Shown: positions 1 to 8,022 of the stretch, piece after piece
How positions within the stretch are numbered: position 1 is the first letter of the stretch
Layout: each line of letters begins with the position of its first letter
Source: a virus
DNA: 64,000 bases
Strand: one strand, 5' to 3'
IMG/VR virus record: IMGVR_UViG_3300048924_000191
Coordinates: 64,001 to 128,000 of that record
Notes under the pieces: model-generated
The model's input: only the letters and a program-made list of their open reading frames with translations
The model's database searches: none
Told to the model about the DNA's origin: nothing
Position numbers and translations under genes: made by a program

Positions 1-8
1 TGTGAGGG

Positions 9-602
9 TTAGTACGTCAGGATCAGATTGAGGGCAGTCGGACCTTCGAGCCCAGTGCCTCGAACCTTGGCTTGGCCGATCAGTTCAAGCGACTTAATCG
101 TACCGGTAATGCTGGTAGCGAACAACGTGCCTGATAGACCAACGTCTTCCAGAACAAATTGCGGCTCGTAGAAACCTGCTTTTGGCGCGCACAACAGATG
201 AATGATTTCTTGTAACTTGAACTCATCGCCATGCAGACACAAGATAACTGCAGGTTCACTGCCGTGTTTGTTGACCGTAGCGGAGACAATCGTCTCTTCG
301 ATGGTTTCGATCAACAGGCGATAAGAACGAGAAGCTCCCTCAGGTTCGACGAGCGCGAACTTGTAGCGCTGCTTCTGGAGCTGACCTTCAGTCATTTCAT
401 GAAGCGTGATCGTCTCACAGTTGGGCCGTTGCCAACCGTTGATATCCTCACCGACATGATGTCGCTCTTGAGCGAGGTCCTCGGATTCGATCTGGATCAA
501 CTCGCCGTATTCTTCGACCAGTGCTTTCTCGATCGTGTGCATGACGTGACTCTTACCACGTCCGACAGGACCGATGACAGCCACACGGAGGTTGTTATTC
601 AT
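9..602 (-). CDS. Small P-loop NTP-binding protein
   Basis: 197 residues. A Walker A motif (GPVGRGKS, residues 11-18) lies almost at the N-terminus, followed by a helix, as in very small P-loop NTPases. No convincing Walker B, sensor or helicase motif is visible, so the reaction is unknown. The start has an AGGTGA ribosome site just upstream. The same mini-domain occurs as the C-terminal half of the protein at 32406-32957 (GHINSGKS), so the two are probably paralogues. It is the last gene of its minus-strand unit inside this window. NTP binding is well supported; the role is not. Confidence 0.8.
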   Translation of the reverse strand: MNNNLRVAVIGPVGRGKSHVMHTIEKALVEEYGELIQIESEDLAQERHHVGEDINGWQRPNCETITLHEMTEGQLQKQRYKFALVEPEGASRSYRLLIETIEETIVSATVNKHGSEPAVILCLHGDEFKLQEIIHLLCAPKAGFYEPQFVLEDVGLSGTLFATSITGTIKSLELIGQAKVRGTGLEGPTALNLILTY

Positions 603-667
603 GACTCACCTGCATTGAGTATTGGACATCAAATACAGGTCGGATTTAACAAGTTACAGCATAGAAC

Positions 668-689
668 GCCGAGGGACGTCTCCCTCGGC
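668..689 (-). terminator. Hairpin terminator
   Basis: Perfect 9-bp stem (GCCGAGGGA / TCCCTCGGC) with a 4-base loop. On the minus strand it ends the gene-free stretch upstream of the P-loop gene and is followed by the CTATGCTGTAACTT spacer seen at other transcription-unit junctions here. Confidence 0.6.
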
Positions 690-897
690 TATTGACTCTT
701 TTATCAATACCAAAGCACCGGTGATGAGTCGATACTAAGGTCTACGCTAAACTTCCAGGAAAGCGTATCTAAGGCGGTCTTACCGCGCGTTGCTCAAATC
801 AGGGAGCTGGACGAGCGCACTCTGCCCTTACTGTGATTCTTGCGATCTTCAAATTGTGAATGAGCTGCGGAACAACATTCTCTACATAGGATATAAC
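668..897 (-). ncRNA. Candidate small structured RNA (gene-free stretch)
   Basis: The stretch 603-923 holds no plausible gene on either strand. Reading the minus strand, an AT-rich element (TTATATCCTATG, complement of 885-896) follows the terminator of the upstream unit. Small hairpins follow (774-786, stem GCGGT; 743-767, stem TACGCT), then the strong hairpin at 668-689. This resembles a transcript of about 200 nt with its own promoter and terminator. I see no tRNA features. It is an inference from layout, and weaker than the similar stretches at 2285-2557 and 20845-21492. Confidence 0.3.
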
Positions 898-930
898 AAA
901 AAAAAAGAAAGAGGCGGTGAGGCTCACGCC
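898..930 (-). terminator. Hairpin plus T-run terminator
   Basis: On the minus strand a GC-rich imperfect hairpin (about 912-930), overlapping the stop codon of the gene at 924-1259, is followed by a run of nine T (complement of 898-906). Confidence 0.5.
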
Positions 931-1259
931 CCACCAGTCCTCGTGATCGAACAGACTCTTTCGAGCACTCGATCCATGTCCACCTGAGGTACGGATTCCT
1001 CCGTGTGTAGCAGATGGATTTTACCCTCTGTCAAAACGGACTCCGCGTTCTTTAAGCGTACATCTGCAAAGCTCTGCAGTGCGCTGTAGATAAGCGGATT
1101 CGCTACCTCGTAGTACGAGTCCAAAACAACTGCAACTGCTTCCAGATCGCCTCCGGAAGCGTGCAGGGACTGTACATGATCGACGATGCGACAATTGTGT
1201 TTACCCAGCTTAGAGAAGACATCATTCTTCTTCATCGCTGGACTCTTCTCCATCGTCAT
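924..1259 (-). CDS. Hypothetical protein, mostly helical
   Basis: About 111 residues. No family recognised. The chosen start has an AAGGAG ribosome site about 6 bases upstream; other in-frame ATGs lie at 1274 and further in (Met-Lys-Lys-Asn-Asp). The 5' end overlaps the end of the small acidic gene at 1222-1374 in another frame, suggesting translational coupling. It is predicted soluble and largely helical, with no TM segment or motif. It is followed directly by a T-run terminator. Confidence 0.65.
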   Translation of the reverse strand: MTMEKSPAMKKNDVFSKLGKHNCRIVDHVQSLHASGGDLEAVAVVLDSYYEVANPLIYSALQSFADVRLKNAESVLTEGKIHLLHTEESVPQVDMDRVLERVCSITRTGGA

Positions 1260-1374
1260 CTTCAACTCCTTCATTGTTGCTGTCGTCTTCCTGACGCGTG
1301 TTGTAATTCACGAACAACTCTTCAGCAACGTCTGCCGGGTCGAGCGGTTTGGGGTCATCAGGAAGGCGAGACAT
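1222..1374 (-). CDS. Small highly acidic protein
   Basis: 50 residues, read directly from the sequence. The C-terminal third is almost entirely Asp, Glu and Ser and ends in Asp-Glu-Glu-Glu. It lies between the genes starting at 2208 and 1259, closes that gap, and overlaps its downstream neighbour. The upstream AGAGG is a modest ribosome site. Such a composition fits a nucleic-acid mimic or a small adaptor, but nothing shows the function. Codon use matches the neighbours. Confidence 0.6.
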   Translation of the reverse strand: MSRLPDDPKPLDPADVAEELFVNYNTRQEDDSNNEGVEDDDGEESSDEEE

Positions 1375-1386
1375 TTTGAATACCTC

Positions 1387-2208
1387 TTACAGGGCGAAGT
1401 GGTAGAGCTGTCCTACGTCACCGACGTCGAGGAGCGGGTACGAGGTAGCTGATACCGAGAGGACCGGAACGTTAGCCCGCCCGACGTATGCGGAGCGCGA
1501 GAAGGTCATAGTTACGGTGAAGGTCTTTTCACGGCATGGGGTTACCTTGATCGGCAGCCCAATTCCGAAACGATGTAGCACTTCATCTACCGACAATAGA
1601 TACAACTGGTGTTGTTCGATCAGATACAGGTCGTTCTGATGCTTAACGTGGAAGAGACGATTGATTTCGTCTTGCAGATCTTTACGCAGTGCGATTCCGA
1701 AACCTGCTTCGAACCCGTCATTGATTGCTGCATTACGCAGGACGTTGTGCGGGGTGTTCGGGGTGTGGACGTGGTAGGCATGGCCGTAATCCGGGAGTTG
1801 GAAGACCACCTTCCGGAAGTCTCGCAACCACTCCAGAGCACTGACGATGGAAGTTTCCTTCACGCCACTCAGCGCCAGGCCCATGATCCCGTCAACAGGA
1901 GGGTTGTTGAGCACGTCATGGAATTCGACGTGAGGGTATTTACCGATCAACTCCTTCAACTTGCCATCATCGTCGATCGCCGCCCGTGCCAGCTCACGTA
2001 CCTGGTAGTTGCTGGTCGCAGCGTCCAGGTCGGCGATGACTTGCTTGATAGCTTCCGCACGACCTACGGCAATGGTACCGATACCACGGTAACCGATCAC
2101 TAAGTTGCTGATGTTGCGCACCGCTGTTTCTACAGCGTTGAGAGGACGGCGCGGCCAGTTACTTACGGCGTTAACGACACGGCGTTCTTCAGGGGACAGA
2201 TAGTTCAT
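1387..2208 (-). CDS. Hypothetical protein
   Basis: 273 residues starting at Met-Asn-Tyr-Leu-Ser, preceded by AGGAGC at 8 bases; a further-upstream ATG at 2241 lacks a ribosome site. The N-terminal half is helical and rich in Arg and Ala. The C-terminal part is a strand-rich region ending in a hydrophobic Tyr-His-Phe-Ala-Leu. No TM segment, signal peptide or catalytic motif is recognised. It is the first gene after a promoter-like motif (2244-2256) and heads the small operon that includes the two genes to its left. Confidence 0.85.
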   Translation of the reverse strand: MNYLSPEERRVVNAVSNWPRRPLNAVETAVRNISNLVIGYRGIGTIAVGRAEAIKQVIADLDAATSNYQVRELARAAIDDDGKLKELIGKYPHVEFHDVLNNPPVDGIMGLALSGVKETSIVSALEWLRDFRKVVFQLPDYGHAYHVHTPNTPHNVLRNAAINDGFEAGFGIALRKDLQDEINRLFHVKHQNDLYLIEQHQLYLLSVDEVLHRFGIGLPIKVTPCREKTFTVTMTFSRSAYVGRANVPVLSVSATSYPLLDVGDVGQLYHFAL

Positions 2209-2243
2209 TTGTCTTGCTCCTAATGGATGATGGTTAATCAAGA

Positions 2244-2256
2244 CTACAATGTATTA
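2244..2256 (-). promoter_or_regulatory. Promoter-like motif TAATACATTGTAG
   Basis: The minus strand reads TAATACATTGTAG after a TATGCTGTAACTTT spacer and a hairpin, the same arrangement as at the other junctions in this window. It lies about 36 bases upstream of the start at 2208. Confidence 0.6.
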
Positions 2257-2284
2257 CCAGCATATTTTTAAAGTTACAGCATAC

Positions 2285-2316
2285 AGACCTCCTAGGACCG
2301 AAGCCCTAGGAGGTCT
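2285..2316 (-). terminator. Strong hairpin terminator
   Basis: Perfect 12-bp stem (AGACCTCCTAGG / CCTAGGAGGTCT) with an 8-base loop. It ends the gene-free stretch before the promoter-like motif at 2244-2256. Confidence 0.65.
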
Positions 2317-2557
2317 ACACACCTTTTCTGACCGATACTTCATCCGTTAGCACATTCCCGCCCCGGCCACGAGAGAATATGCTAACGGCTGAGCGCTCAG
2401 TCTCCAGCTAGCCCCGCCGCTCCCCTTATAAGCGACGTGACTGAAGGTCGTCCGGGGGAACGACCTGCGGCGGCTCTACCCCGGGAGAGTCGGGACCCTG
2501 GGAGAGCTTGAATCGTACGGTTTGCCCAGAACCGTCCGAAGCATCCACGCATATAAT
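2285..2557 (-). ncRNA. Candidate structured non-coding RNA, about 260 nt
   Basis: The gap 2209-2586 has no credible gene; an ORF across 2397-2675 lacks a ribosome site and overlaps the acetyltransferase gene. Reading the minus strand, a TATA-like element (complement of CATATAAT, 2550-2557) is followed by successive hairpins. These are 2517-2535 (6 bp), 2445-2466 (7 bp), 2344-2388 (9 bp plus a further 4 bp beyond one mismatch), and the 12-bp hairpin at 2285-2316. A 7-bp hairpin at 2568-2583 upstream may end the acetyltransferase transcript. The same CATATAAT element opens the gene-free locus at 20845-21492. The family is unknown. Confidence 0.5.
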
Positions 2558-2586
2558 AGTAAACGCTCAGTAAAAGTTTACTGCGA

Positions 2587-2994
2587 CTACCAGCCCATGG
2601 TTCTTGGGCGATTGAGCCACTCTTCGTAGACCTTTCCGTTAGCGGTGGTCTTACGTCCGCTCTTGTAGAACCCACTGGTCAGAAAGGCAGTTTGACTCGG
2701 TTTGTTCTCAGGTCTGATCCATGCCTGCCCTGCCTTGTTTGAAAAGTATTGACGGATGAACTGTGCCGCGTATCGCTTACCGCGGTGTTTTGGATCGATG
2801 TAGATAGACCCTACGCGATAATATCCGCCATCGCCTTTCATCGGCATGATGAACCCGATCGTCTCTCCAGTCGGGAGGAAGATGAGTTCCATGCCGTCAA
2901 GTCCAGCCTTGAGAGATTCTGGTCCAAGGAACGGGTCTTTCATGGCCAGATCAAAGAGTCTCTGTTTGGCGCCTTCTACTGTTTCTTTGTTCAT
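2587..2994 (-). CDS. GNAT-family N-acetyltransferase
   Basis: 135 residues. The GNAT core is visible: a strand (Ile-Gly-Phe-Ile-Met), then a strand running into Asp-Pro-Lys-His-Arg-Gly-Lys-Arg-Tyr, which fits the acetyl-CoA-binding R/Q-x-x-G-x-G/A loop, then a helix. Near the C-terminus the Ala-Phe-Leu-Thr-Ser-Gly-Phe-Tyr segment fits motif B. The family transfers an acetyl group from acetyl-CoA to an amine; the substrate cannot be read. In a phage it could modify a host protein or DNA-bound target, but that is speculation. It stands alone between a terminator and an RNA-like region. Confidence 0.8.
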   Translation of the reverse strand: MNKETVEGAKQRLFDLAMKDPFLGPESLKAGLDGMELIFLPTGETIGFIMPMKGDGGYYRVGSIYIDPKHRGKRYAAQFIRQYFSNKAGQAWIRPENKPSQTAFLTSGFYKSGRKTTANGKVYEEWLNRPRTMGW

Positions 2995-3034
2995 GATTGG
3001 AGAACCGGGGAGGTGGTGACATAGCAGTCAAGAC

Positions 3035-3077
3035 AAAAAAAAAGAAAGCCCAGTATAACCTTGCGGCTATACTGGGC
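3035..3077 (-). terminator. Intrinsic terminator
   Basis: Perfect 10-bp stem (GCCCAGTATA / TATACTGGGC, 3048-3077), followed on the minus strand by a run of nine T. It lies directly after the stop codon of the gene at 3084-4409. Confidence 0.85.
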
Positions 3078-3083
3078 GATTGC

Positions 3084-4409
3084 TTAGAGACCGTACTTCG
3101 AGGAAACCATCCATTTGACCGTTTGGCAGATGTTGTCCAGACTGCGTTCATCACCAATCAAACCAGAGCACACTGGTAGAGCATACGCAGGCATGACGAA
3201 CACTTCGACTGGATGTTCGTTGAGTTGCACCATACCCACGATTCTACCGGCCAAGTCCATATCGATCTTGACACGGTACTTGCTCACACCGTAGTACTCT
3301 CGCAGATCCGCCGAAGTTGGTTTCTTGGCACGGACTTCCAGTTCTGCTTCTTCTGGAGTCAGGAAGTCTTCAAAGTCCGAGCTATGCCACGACAACTCAG
3401 GATAGATCGCGCGGACAGTGCCGTTGACCTTGACCACTTCCCCATTGTCGTTGAACCATTCGGCCCATATGTGTTCCATCCCGAGGGATGCGGCTTCTGG
3501 AACCAGCTTCTTCAGATGGTCGTGGAAGATACGACGGGCTGCAGACGAGTGTCCGGTTTCTTCGACTACTTTGAGGTACTTGCGCTCCACAGAAATCTTG
3601 GAGTCTTCGGCGAGCATGTCGTTGAGTTCCTCGTAGGTGAAGAAGCCGTCGTACACCCAGTTGGTTCTGGCTGACAGTACGTCATACACCCGAGTGTGTT
3701 CGAACCTGACTGGCTCGAGTCGGTCCTCGACTTCCGAATAAATCTCGGCTTCTTCTCGGAAGATAGTCGGCCCCCCGCCGGTGGAGATCACGTTGTCGAT
3801 CGCTTTCTCAAGCCTGTCACAATAGAGTTCGGTATCGATATCAGCTATGTTCGCCGATACCGCGCGGTTGTTGATGACCCCGGTCAAGTTGCGGACATCG
3901 TGGTCATCCGGCACGAGGCTGCCGAACGTCAAGACTGAGTTGATGCGGCGCACTACCGAAGACGGGTCTTGACGGAATCCAGGGATGTCTCCTCGACCAC
4001 CCTTCGGTAACATGAGGGTGTCGTAGCGACTCGACAAGATCTCAGTAGCCTCGCTAAGCGGCATGCGATACATCGCCGAACGTAGTCCAACTACTCGGTC
4101 GATATAAAGCTTCGTTTCTGGGGTGAGTTCTTCGGTAGCCTCGCTGTGGCCGTAGACAACGCAGTGATCGCCACCTCGCATCGCATTATTCGGAAACGTG
4201 ACGGCGATCTTGAACGAGAACCGCTGCTTGTCCCAACCGCTCGCTACTTCGATCAGCGTTGCCGAATCGCGAGTGCGGGTATTACGCAAGGCGTTGAGTA
4301 AACCGACATCTGGACTGATGGGTGGGATACTGCCATCGACGACCGGATAAGCCACCTGAGGAGGCATTGGTTGGATAGCGTTGAACTGTACGTTAGCGGT
4401 AAGTTTCAT
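3084..4409 (-). CDS. Hypothetical protein, 441 aa
   Basis: The start at Met-Lys-Leu-Thr-Ala is chosen because GGAG lies upstream and because a promoter-like motif (4441-4453) falls inside the longer reading that begins at 4517. It is a soluble mixed alpha/beta protein with no signal peptide, TM segment or recognised motif. It forms its own unit: promoter in front, strong terminator directly behind. Its isolation and size suggest a substantial product, possibly virion-associated or early, but no family assignment is possible by eye. Confidence 0.85.
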   Translation of the reverse strand: MKLTANVQFNAIQPMPPQVAYPVVDGSIPPISPDVGLLNALRNTRTRDSATLIEVASGWDKQRFSFKIAVTFPNNAMRGGDHCVVYGHSEATEELTPETKLYIDRVVGLRSAMYRMPLSEATEILSSRYDTLMLPKGGRGDIPGFRQDPSSVVRRINSVLTFGSLVPDDHDVRNLTGVINNRAVSANIADIDTELYCDRLEKAIDNVISTGGGPTIFREEAEIYSEVEDRLEPVRFEHTRVYDVLSARTNWVYDGFFTYEELNDMLAEDSKISVERKYLKVVEETGHSSAARRIFHDHLKKLVPEAASLGMEHIWAEWFNDNGEVVKVNGTVRAIYPELSWHSSDFEDFLTPEEAELEVRAKKPTSADLREYYGVSKYRVKIDMDLAGRIVGMVQLNEHPVEVFVMPAYALPVCSGLIGDERSLDNICQTVKWMVSSKYGL

Positions 4410-4425
4410 GCGGACATCTCCAATG

Positions 4426-4453
4426 GATTGAATACATGTGGACAATGTATCAA
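4426..4453. promoter_or_regulatory. Divergent promoter-like motifs
   Basis: The minus strand reads TTGATACATTGTC (4441-4453) toward the gene at 3084-4409. The plus strand reads GAATACATGTGGAC (4430-4443) toward the helicase at 4536. Both resemble the ATACATT motif found at other unit starts, and they overlap back to back. The minus copy is the closer match. Confidence 0.5.
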
Positions 4454-4535
4454 TGGAATTTGTTTCAGTGCGTAATTCTATGATTACCGTGCCTTTATCG
4501 GCGCTACATGCCAACACGATACCGGGGAGTGAGCC

Positions 4536-7500
4536 ATGTTCAGTGGCCTTCGATCAAAGTTAGGAATGGTGCGAGTCAGCACCAGTCCAAAGTACGTCAG
4601 CGTGGAAGGGATCGCATCCCACCAACTGCTGCGTGACATGCAACGCGTCTGGGGTTCGAAGGCGCTAGCCAACAACATGTTCAGTTTGATCCGCAGTGGT
4701 GAAGTGAAGTTCTTGCACTTCTTCGCACTGGACTTTCTGTACATCATGGAAACACTCTACGCCGACACCCAGACCCGTCTCCCCAAACGTGTCCTGCGTA
4801 AGGTCATCGACGAACTCAAGGCCAACACCTGGCTGGGTGACATCGATAAGGACGTGAAGTCCATCGTCGACATGAGCGTGGTGGATCACGTCGTCTCCTT
4901 CCCGCTCAAGCCGTTCCAGAAAGCGTTTGCCCAACACTTCGGTGTGATGGTGCCGACCTATCGTCTGCGTGGCTACATGCTCGACGCAGGCCCTGGTACT
5001 GGCAAGACCGTTACCGACCTTGTGGTGGCTGCTGGTCTACATGCTGGCAAGGTAGTGATCATCTCGCCGAAGAACGCCGTGGAGCGTGTGTGGGAAGACA
5101 CTCTCAAGGATATCGTTACGCACAAGCGTCCGTACTGGACCAGTGCGCAGAACGCGCCCCTCACCACCGACTCGCACTACTACGTGGTGCACTACGAAGC
5201 CCTCTCGACGCTGGTCGACTTCATCAAGGCGAATTGGAAGGACTTCAAGAACACGTTCGTTATTCTGGACGAGTCTCACAACTTCAACCGTTTGGCTGCC
5301 GATCGGACTCAGACCCTGATCGAGCTCTGCCAGATGCCGTGCGTGGATTACTGCCTCTGGGCATCGGGGACTCCGATTCTGGCGCTGGGTATCGAGTGTA
5401 TCCCGTTCATGCGTTGTGTCGACACCCTCTTCACTCCAGAAGCAGAAGAACGCTTCCGCAAGATCTACGGTCGCGACGCCAAGCGTGCTAACGACATCCT
5501 GCGTAACCGTATCGGTCACTTGAAGTTCCACGTACCGAAACAGGACGTGGTCGACATTCCCGTGAAGACTCACCAGATCAAGGTGAAGATGCCGGACGGT
5601 GAGAAGTACACGCTGGAGAACATCGGTAACATCCTTCGTAAGTTCATCGATGAGCGCTTGGCGTACTACGATAAGAACTTCAAGCACTACGAGGGACAAT
5701 ACCTCTCGGCTCTGAAGCTGTTCGAAGGACACTTGAGGACAGATGTCGACCGTCGCCAGTACAAAGAGTACCAGGCTGCGATCAAAGTGATCTCTTCGGG
5801 CTTCGATCCGAAGTTGATGAAAGCTGAGGCGATGCTTTGCAACAAGTACGAGCTGAAGACGATTATCCCGCTTCTGCCTAACCACATGAAGCCGGAATTC
5901 AAATCGGCTCGCAGTGTGGTCAAGTACGTCAAACTTAAGGTCATGGGCGAAGCCTTGGGTCGTATCGTTGGCGGTATGCGTTCGAAGTGCCATCTGGACA
6001 TGATTGCGCACATCGACTTCGAACACTACATCGACCGGGCTGAGAAGAAGACGTTGATCTTCACCTCCTACGTCGAGGTGCTGGAAGCAACAGCAGATCT
6101 GCTGTTCCACAAAGGCTACTCGCCTGCCAAGGTCTACGGGGCAACCAACAAGGATCTGGCCGGTATCGTCAAGAAGTTCTACGACGATCCTGATCTGAAC
6201 CCTCTGGCTGCGACCTACCAGTCGTTGTCTACCGCTGTACCGCTCACCGTGGCGACGGACTTGCTGATGTTGAACCAGCCGTTCCGTGAAGCTATCCGTA
6301 CTCAGACAATCGCACGAGCTGCGCGACTGGGTCAGGACTGCACTGTCAACGTGTGGGACTTCCTGCTCGACACTGGTGATAAGCCAAACATCTCCACTCG
6401 CAGTAACGACATCCTTGAATGGTCGGCTGCGATGGTGTCCTCGATCGTTGGCGTGAATAACGTCGACCTCGAAACCCTGACGCTGGAAGCGAAAATGGGT
6501 GAGGACGGGATGTGGGAATGCCTCAGCATGGAAGCCGAAAGCTTTAAGAAGAACTTCATCGACATTCGTGATGAAGAGGACCTGGCCCTTGAATCTGCAG
6601 AGACTGAAATGGAACACATCGACCTGCCGAACTACCTGTATCACGGCTCGGCATTCCGCCAGACGGAACTGAAGCCTGGCTTCCAACACACTGGCGAGCT
6701 GGTCCAGTGGGATAACACCGAAGACAACACTTGGCTGTACGCGTCTGACGACAAAGACAGTGCGGTGATGTTGGGAATCTCCTCGGCGATTGAGAAGAAG
6801 TTCCAGCTCAATCGTTATCAGTGCGATAACAAAACCAAGAAGATGATCATCCACGTCGCCGAACCATTGTCGATCAAAGACATCCACAATCTACATGTCG
6901 TGGTGTACTCGATCAAGGCGGATGCAGCGGACGGCTGGATGGCCAACCACAACCCTGCGAATGGAATCAAAGGCGAGTACAAAACTCAGCGCACCATCAC
7001 GTCCAACATCCTGCGGTGTGAGGATGTGCGGATTGCTGACGCGTTGCGTGGCTGGCATGTGCAGATCGTCGTGCAGGAAGCGTCGATGGAAAGTCTCTCC
7101 ACCATCGTCGCCGGCATCAAGAAAGCATTCGGCATCAAGACTCCCGCTGAGAAGCGTAAGTTCGAACACAACCAGGTCATGCAGAACGACATGCGTCGTA
7201 ACGCAGCGGCGGTGAAGGAGTATCTGAGCAAGTACTTCGGTAACCAATCCTGGCTGGCCAAACAGACCTTCAACGAAGAAGTCTCTACCGGCGGCATGTC
7301 TCCAGCTCTTTCGGTCAACGGGAAGTTCCTGCCGACCTTGAGTGAAGTGACTCACGCCGTTGAGCAGACCAAATCGCTGGTCAAAGAGGCTGACGGCTTG
7401 CTGTCCGGAATGGAACATCAGGTCGAATCGATCCGAGACAAGTACGAAGCCAAGATCAGTCCTGAGATCGACAAGGACAATCACGACGAAGTACAGAAGT

Positions 7501-7970
7501 TGGTTGAAGCTGCAGAGAAGGAATTCGCTGCCGTTAAACCGACTGTCTTTGGTCTTAAAGGTCGAGCCAGTCTGTGTGGTCACGTCATCACGACTGAGAA
7601 GGTGGATGCCCGCTCTCACGAGATCTGGTTGGGTCGCAAGATCATTCCAGCTCGAGCTCCTGAGAAGATCAAAGCGCTGACGTCGGCTGAGATCTTGCAG
7701 GCAGTCAAGATCGTTGAGGACTTGCTCACTTGGGCCGATGGGAAGTGGTACTGGCAGGGTTGGTTGGACTTCTCTGGCGGCGATGACTTCATCAGCAAGC
7801 TGCACGAGTACAACGAGCCTCTGTACATGGACTTCATCGATCTCTGGGATTACCAGACCGGTGATCAAGTGTTCACGTCCAGCTTACCATACCCGGCAGA
7901 AGTGGCCGAGGAAGTCAGTATTGCGTTGCTGCACTGGATGGACCGTTCCATCAAGGGCGATACCGACTAA
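4536..7970 (+). CDS. SNF2-type superfamily 2 helicase with long C-terminal extension
   Basis: 1144 residues; GGGGAG ribosome site 7 bases before ATG. Motifs are in SNF2 order: Walker A GPGTGKT (152-158), DESH box (245-248), Ser-Gly-Thr-Pro (277-280) and a motif VI of the form QTIARAARLGQ (590-600). The family uses ATP to move along or remodel DNA or its protein complexes. From about residue 700 an extra region begins with Tyr-His-Gly-Ser (H703) and continues with Leu-Tyr-Ala-Ser (Y735) and a Glu at 814, a spacing reminiscent of ADP-ribosyltransferase H-Y-E folds; this part is tentative. The last 250 residues are helical and unrecognised. It is one of only three plus-strand genes and converges on the minus-strand unit ending at 8023. 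Confidence 0.9.
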   Translation: MFSGLRSKLGMVRVSTSPKYVSVEGIASHQLLRDMQRVWGSKALANNMFSLIRSGEVKFLHFFALDFLYIMETLYADTQTRLPKRVLRKVIDELKANTWLGDIDKDVKSIVDMSVVDHVVSFPLKPFQKAFAQHFGVMVPTYRLRGYMLDAGPGTGKTVTDLVVAAGLHAGKVVIISPKNAVERVWEDTLKDIVTHKRPYWTSAQNAPLTTDSHYYVVHYEALSTLVDFIKANWKDFKNTFVILDESHNFNRLAADRTQTLIELCQMPCVDYCLWASGTPILALGIECIPFMRCVDTLFTPEAEERFRKIYGRDAKRANDILRNRIGHLKFHVPKQDVVDIPVKTHQIKVKMPDGEKYTLENIGNILRKFIDERLAYYDKNFKHYEGQYLSALKLFEGHLRTDVDRRQYKEYQAAIKVISSGFDPKLMKAEAMLCNKYELKTIIPLLPNHMKPEFKSARSVVKYVKLKVMGEALGRIVGGMRSKCHLDMIAHIDFEHYIDRAEKKTLIFTSYVEVLEATADLLFHKGYSPAKVYGATNKDLAGIVKKFYDDPDLNPLAATYQSLSTAVPLTVATDLLMLNQPFREAIRTQTIARAARLGQDCTVNVWDFLLDTGDKPNISTRSNDILEWSAAMVSSIVGVNNVDLETLTLEAKMGEDGMWECLSMEAESFKKNFIDIRDEEDLALESAETEMEHIDLPNYLYHGSAFRQTELKPGFQHTGELVQWDNTEDNTWLYASDDKDSAVMLGISSAIEKKFQLNRYQCDNKTKKMIIHVAEPLSIKDIHNLHVVVYSIKADAADGWMANHNPANGIKGEYKTQRTITSNILRCEDVRIADALRGWHVQIVVQEASMESLSTIVAGIKKAFGIKTPAEKRKFEHNQVMQNDMRRNAAAVKEYLSKYFGNQSWLAKQTFNEEVSTGGMSPALSVNGKFLPTLSEVTHAVEQTKSLVKEADGLLSGMEHQVESIRDKYEAKISPEIDKDNHDEVQKLVEAAEKEFAAVKPTVFGLKGRASLCGHVITTEKVDARSHEIWLGRKIIPARAPEKIKALTSAEILQAVKIVEDLLTWADGKWYWQGWLDFSGGDDFISKLHEYNEPLYMDFIDLWDYQTGDQVFTSSLPYPAEVAEEVSIALLHWMDRSIKGDTD

Positions 7971-7974
7971 CAGC

Positions 7975-8017
7975 AAAAAAAAGAAAGCTACAGCACGGGC
8001 GCGATGCCCGTGCTGTA
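7975..8017. terminator. Bidirectional terminator between converging genes
   Basis: 12-bp stem (TACAGCACGGGC / GCCCGTGCTGTA, 7989-8017) between the helicase stop codon and the stop codon of the opposing gene. An A-run at 7975-7982 gives the minus strand a T-run. Confidence 0.8.
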
Positions 8018-8022
8018 TGCCG

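Noticed and set aside
603-923. tRNA search in gene-free stretches (also 2242-2586 and 20820-21511)
   Set aside because: No T-loop-like GGTTCRANTCC with a pairing acceptor stem on either strand; by-eye negative only. A tRNAscan-type search would settle it.
2397-2675. 92-codon frame across the RNA-like locus
   Set aside because: No ribosome site, Arg/Ser-rich composition, and it overlaps the acetyltransferase gene by about 90 bases in another frame.
5037-6887. Long open frame on the minus strand across the helicase gene
   Set aside because: Shadow of the 1144-residue plus-strand gene: no ribosome site, Val/Arg/His/Gln-rich composition typical of antisense frames, while the plus frame has complete SNF2 motifs.
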